Below are positions 6,126 through 7,271 of a stretch of 7,271 nt of DNA, in pieces. The position numbers were made by a program, and so were the translations under genes. Under the pieces are notes generated by a model that saw only the letters and a list, made by a program, of their open reading frames with translations, had not been told where the DNA came from and made no database searches. The stretch comes from Bacteroidetes bacterium UBA1952 (GTDB taxonomy: Bacteria; Bacteroidota; Bacteroidia; Chitinophagales; Chitinophagaceae): contig DDEO01000104.1 of assembly GCA_002336725.1 (NCBI GenBank), forward strand, positions 1-7,271, given 5' to 3'. Within the stretch, counting starts at the first letter, position 1. Each line of letters starts with the position of its first letter.

Positions 6126-6151
6126 GTCCAAAACAATCTATCTGCAGGTGT

Positions 6152-6592
6152 TTATCGTTTTTTCTTTTTTTCGAGTTTCAATGCTTCTCCTGTGCTGGAA
6201 AGACTGTAGGTAATCTTTGCTTTTTCATTTTCTGTTTTCACCAGGTAATAAAAAACACCTTCCTTGCTGACTTCCTCAACACTTACAATTTTTGCCTGGG
6301 TTGAAAGCTCTTCCAGCTTCTTTGCTGCGAGTAATGTCATTTGCCTTGGTTTCACATACCGCTGAACGGCTTTAAATTCACCATTCTCTGAGTACCAGGC
6401 ACGCATCGTTTCATTGTTCAGTTTAAATGTTACAACGTACAGGTCTTCAACACTTGTCCACTGCGGATCGGTTGCGCCGGCGAATTCTTTTTCAAATGCT
6501 GCTGTTGCTTTGGCATTTTCAGCAGGAGAGGGCGATGCCCATGTGCTTACAGCGATGACAACTGCAGCGAATAATACAAACATCTTTTTCAT
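6152..6592 (-). CDS. Small secreted protein, probable PepSY-like fold
   Basis: A 146-residue protein. Residues 1-19 (MKKMFVLFAAVVIAVSTWA) form a clear signal peptide with cleavage likely after ASP or WAS, so the mature protein of about 125 residues is periplasmic or secreted; there is no lipobox cysteine. The mature part has the pattern of small Bacteroidota PepSY-like proteins: a helix AFEKEFAGATDPQW, strands YVVTFKLNNETMRAWYSENGEF, a helix MTLLAAKKLEEL, then VSVEEVSKEGVFYYLVKTENEKAKITYSL, i.e. two alpha-beta repeats. The tail is very basic (LKLEKKKKR). Such proteins are common in this phylum and their function is unknown. The ATG at 6592 is the natural start; an internal ATG at 6583 would shorten the n-region. 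Upstream is AT-rich with no Shine-Dalgarno and no clear TAnnTTTG box. A terminator follows at 6097-6125. The family assignment is by pattern only. Confidence 0.83.
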   Translation of the reverse strand: MKKMFVLFAAVVIAVSTWASPSPAENAKATAAFEKEFAGATDPQWTSVEDLYVVTFKLNNETMRAWYSENGEFKAVQRYVKPRQMTLLAAKKLEELSTQAKIVSVEEVSKEGVFYYLVKTENEKAKITYSLSSTGEALKLEKKKKR

Positions 6593-6876
6593 AAATAAAT
6601 TTTTAAGGTTTAATGAATCATGATTTTCAACAACTGAAAACCGAATGATGCAGTAAAACTATTTTTTCAGGAACACCGGTGCAAGCCAATTCATGACAAA
6701 AGACTGTTAACATGCCGGTCATATTGATGAGCGGATGCAACATTTGTAACAGTATGTTGCAAAAAAATAAAAAATCAATAGGGCAAAGGGTTTCAGACTG
6801 TCTTAAGAAAATGATAAAAGTCGATTGACTAAATGAGTGGCAAAACCAGTAGTGATAAGCGGAGAAGAGGAAAGCC
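6593..6876. other. Longest intergenic region (284 bp), AT-rich, with one inverted repeat
   Basis: No gene is supported here; the longest minus-strand ATG frame I traced encodes about 31 residues without recognisable features. The notable element is an inverted repeat GCAACAT (6737-6743) / ATGTTGC (6754-6760) with a 10-nt spacer. It is flanked on the plus strand by an A-rich tract (6761-6774), the wrong polarity for a minus-strand terminator. The region must contain the promoter of the small secreted protein, but I see no clean TTTG/TAnnTTTG pair. Confidence 0.6.
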
Positions 6877-7271
6877 TTAATCTGCTGTTTTACAATTCTG
6901 CAGCCAGTCTTTTATTCCCAGCACAATTTTATCAGCCATTTGTTTTCTGTACTCCGGTGTAAGTACATTCATTTCATCTTCAGGGTTGCTGACGAATAAC
7001 GCTTCAACCAAAACATTCGGGCATTCGGTTATTCCATTTAAGATAAAATTGAAATTACCCACGTTGCCGAACTCCTTTAATCCCATGCCCAGCATCTGTG
7101 AAAGGATTGTTTGTGTTAGCGGGCGATAGCCGATGTATTTATAATAGGTGCTTACACCTTTTATGCGGATGGGATCGGTTGCACTGTTTAAATGAATGCT
7201 CAAAAGCAGATCAGGATTTTTTTCTTTGTAGAAACTAAGCCTATCATGATTATCATAAGTGGTATCTTTTG
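6877..7271 (-). CDS. N-acetylmuramoyl-L-alanine amidase (Amidase_3), C-terminal part, cut by window edge
   Basis: The reading frame runs off the right edge; 130 complete codons precede the TAA stop at 6877-6879. The visible part reads KDTTYDNHDRLSFYKEKN, then PDLLLSIHLNS, GVSTYYK, GNVGNFNFI, CPNVLVEALFVSNPEDE and a final helix IVLGIKDWLQN. These are the standard blocks of zinc-dependent Amidase_3 enzymes, which cleave the bond between MurNAc and the stem peptide in peptidoglycan. The His of SIHLNS (7192-7194) is a zinc ligand and the Glu of LVEALF (7003-7005) the catalytic glutamate; the other zinc ligands lie beyond the window. A TTG at 7201-7203 could be mistaken for a start, but the frame continues upstream with conserved family sequence, so it is an internal leucine. 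The signal peptide, if any, is out of view. No terminator is evident after the stop. Confidence 0.9.
   Translation of the reverse strand, partial: KDTTYDNHDRLSFYKEKNPDLLLSIHLNSATDPIRIKGVSTYYKYIGYRPLTQTILSQMLGMGLKEFGNVGNFNFILNGITECPNVLVEALFVSNPEDEMNVLTPEYRKQMADKIVLGIKDWLQNCKTAD

Overview
The window looks like chromosomal DNA from a member of the Bacteroidota, probably in or near the Chitinophagaceae/Saprospiria group (the rank below phylum is a guess). Three things support this: a C-terminal type IX secretion (T9SS) sorting domain, a Porin_10-type outer-membrane protein, and promoter-like boxes of the Bacteroidota TTTG/TAnnTTTG type with no clear Shine-Dalgarno sites. All seven genes I accept lie on the minus strand, so the window is read from right to left. 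Long plus-strand open frames are antisense shadows.

From right to left: (1) 6877-7271, the C-terminal part of an N-acetylmuramoyl-L-alanine amidase, cut by the window edge. (2) 6152-6592, a small secreted protein with a probable PepSY-like fold, followed by a hairpin terminator. (3) 5034-6008, a deoxyhypusine synthase-family enzyme with the catalytic lysine conserved, its own TAnnTTTG box and a strong terminator. (4) 4316-4885 and 3872-4312, a two-gene cassette of a Panacea/SocA-type antitoxin followed 3 bp later by a protein I cannot place in a named toxin family; the cassette is AT-rich compared with its flanks. (5) 2401-3783, a secreted LVIVD/choice-of-anchor-B beta-propeller-like protein with a T9SS tail. 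(6) 185-2230, an outer-membrane putative porin.

Intergenic DNA is rich in structure. A 139-bp imperfect palindrome of the widespread GTCATTGCGA...GAAGCAA type lies before the porin gene and appears to supply its ATG. A run of small hairpins separated by CCAAC, including a 33-bp tandem repeat, starts at the porin stop codon. A triple hairpin lies between the toxin candidate and the T9SS-cargo gene. No gene-free stretch exceeds 300 bp; the longest is 6593-6876.

Two DNA-level signals cut across genes. The palindrome TTCCGGAA, usually extended to TTTCCGGAAA, occurs seven times where about 0.1 is expected by chance, in all three reading frames and in a terminator loop. Codon usage also changes abruptly inside the deoxyhypusine synthase-like gene at about position 5762 (third-position G+C near 39% before and 74% after by hand count), which suggests a recombination junction or a chimeric join. 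The antitoxin/toxin cassette is the best candidate for an undescribed functional system.
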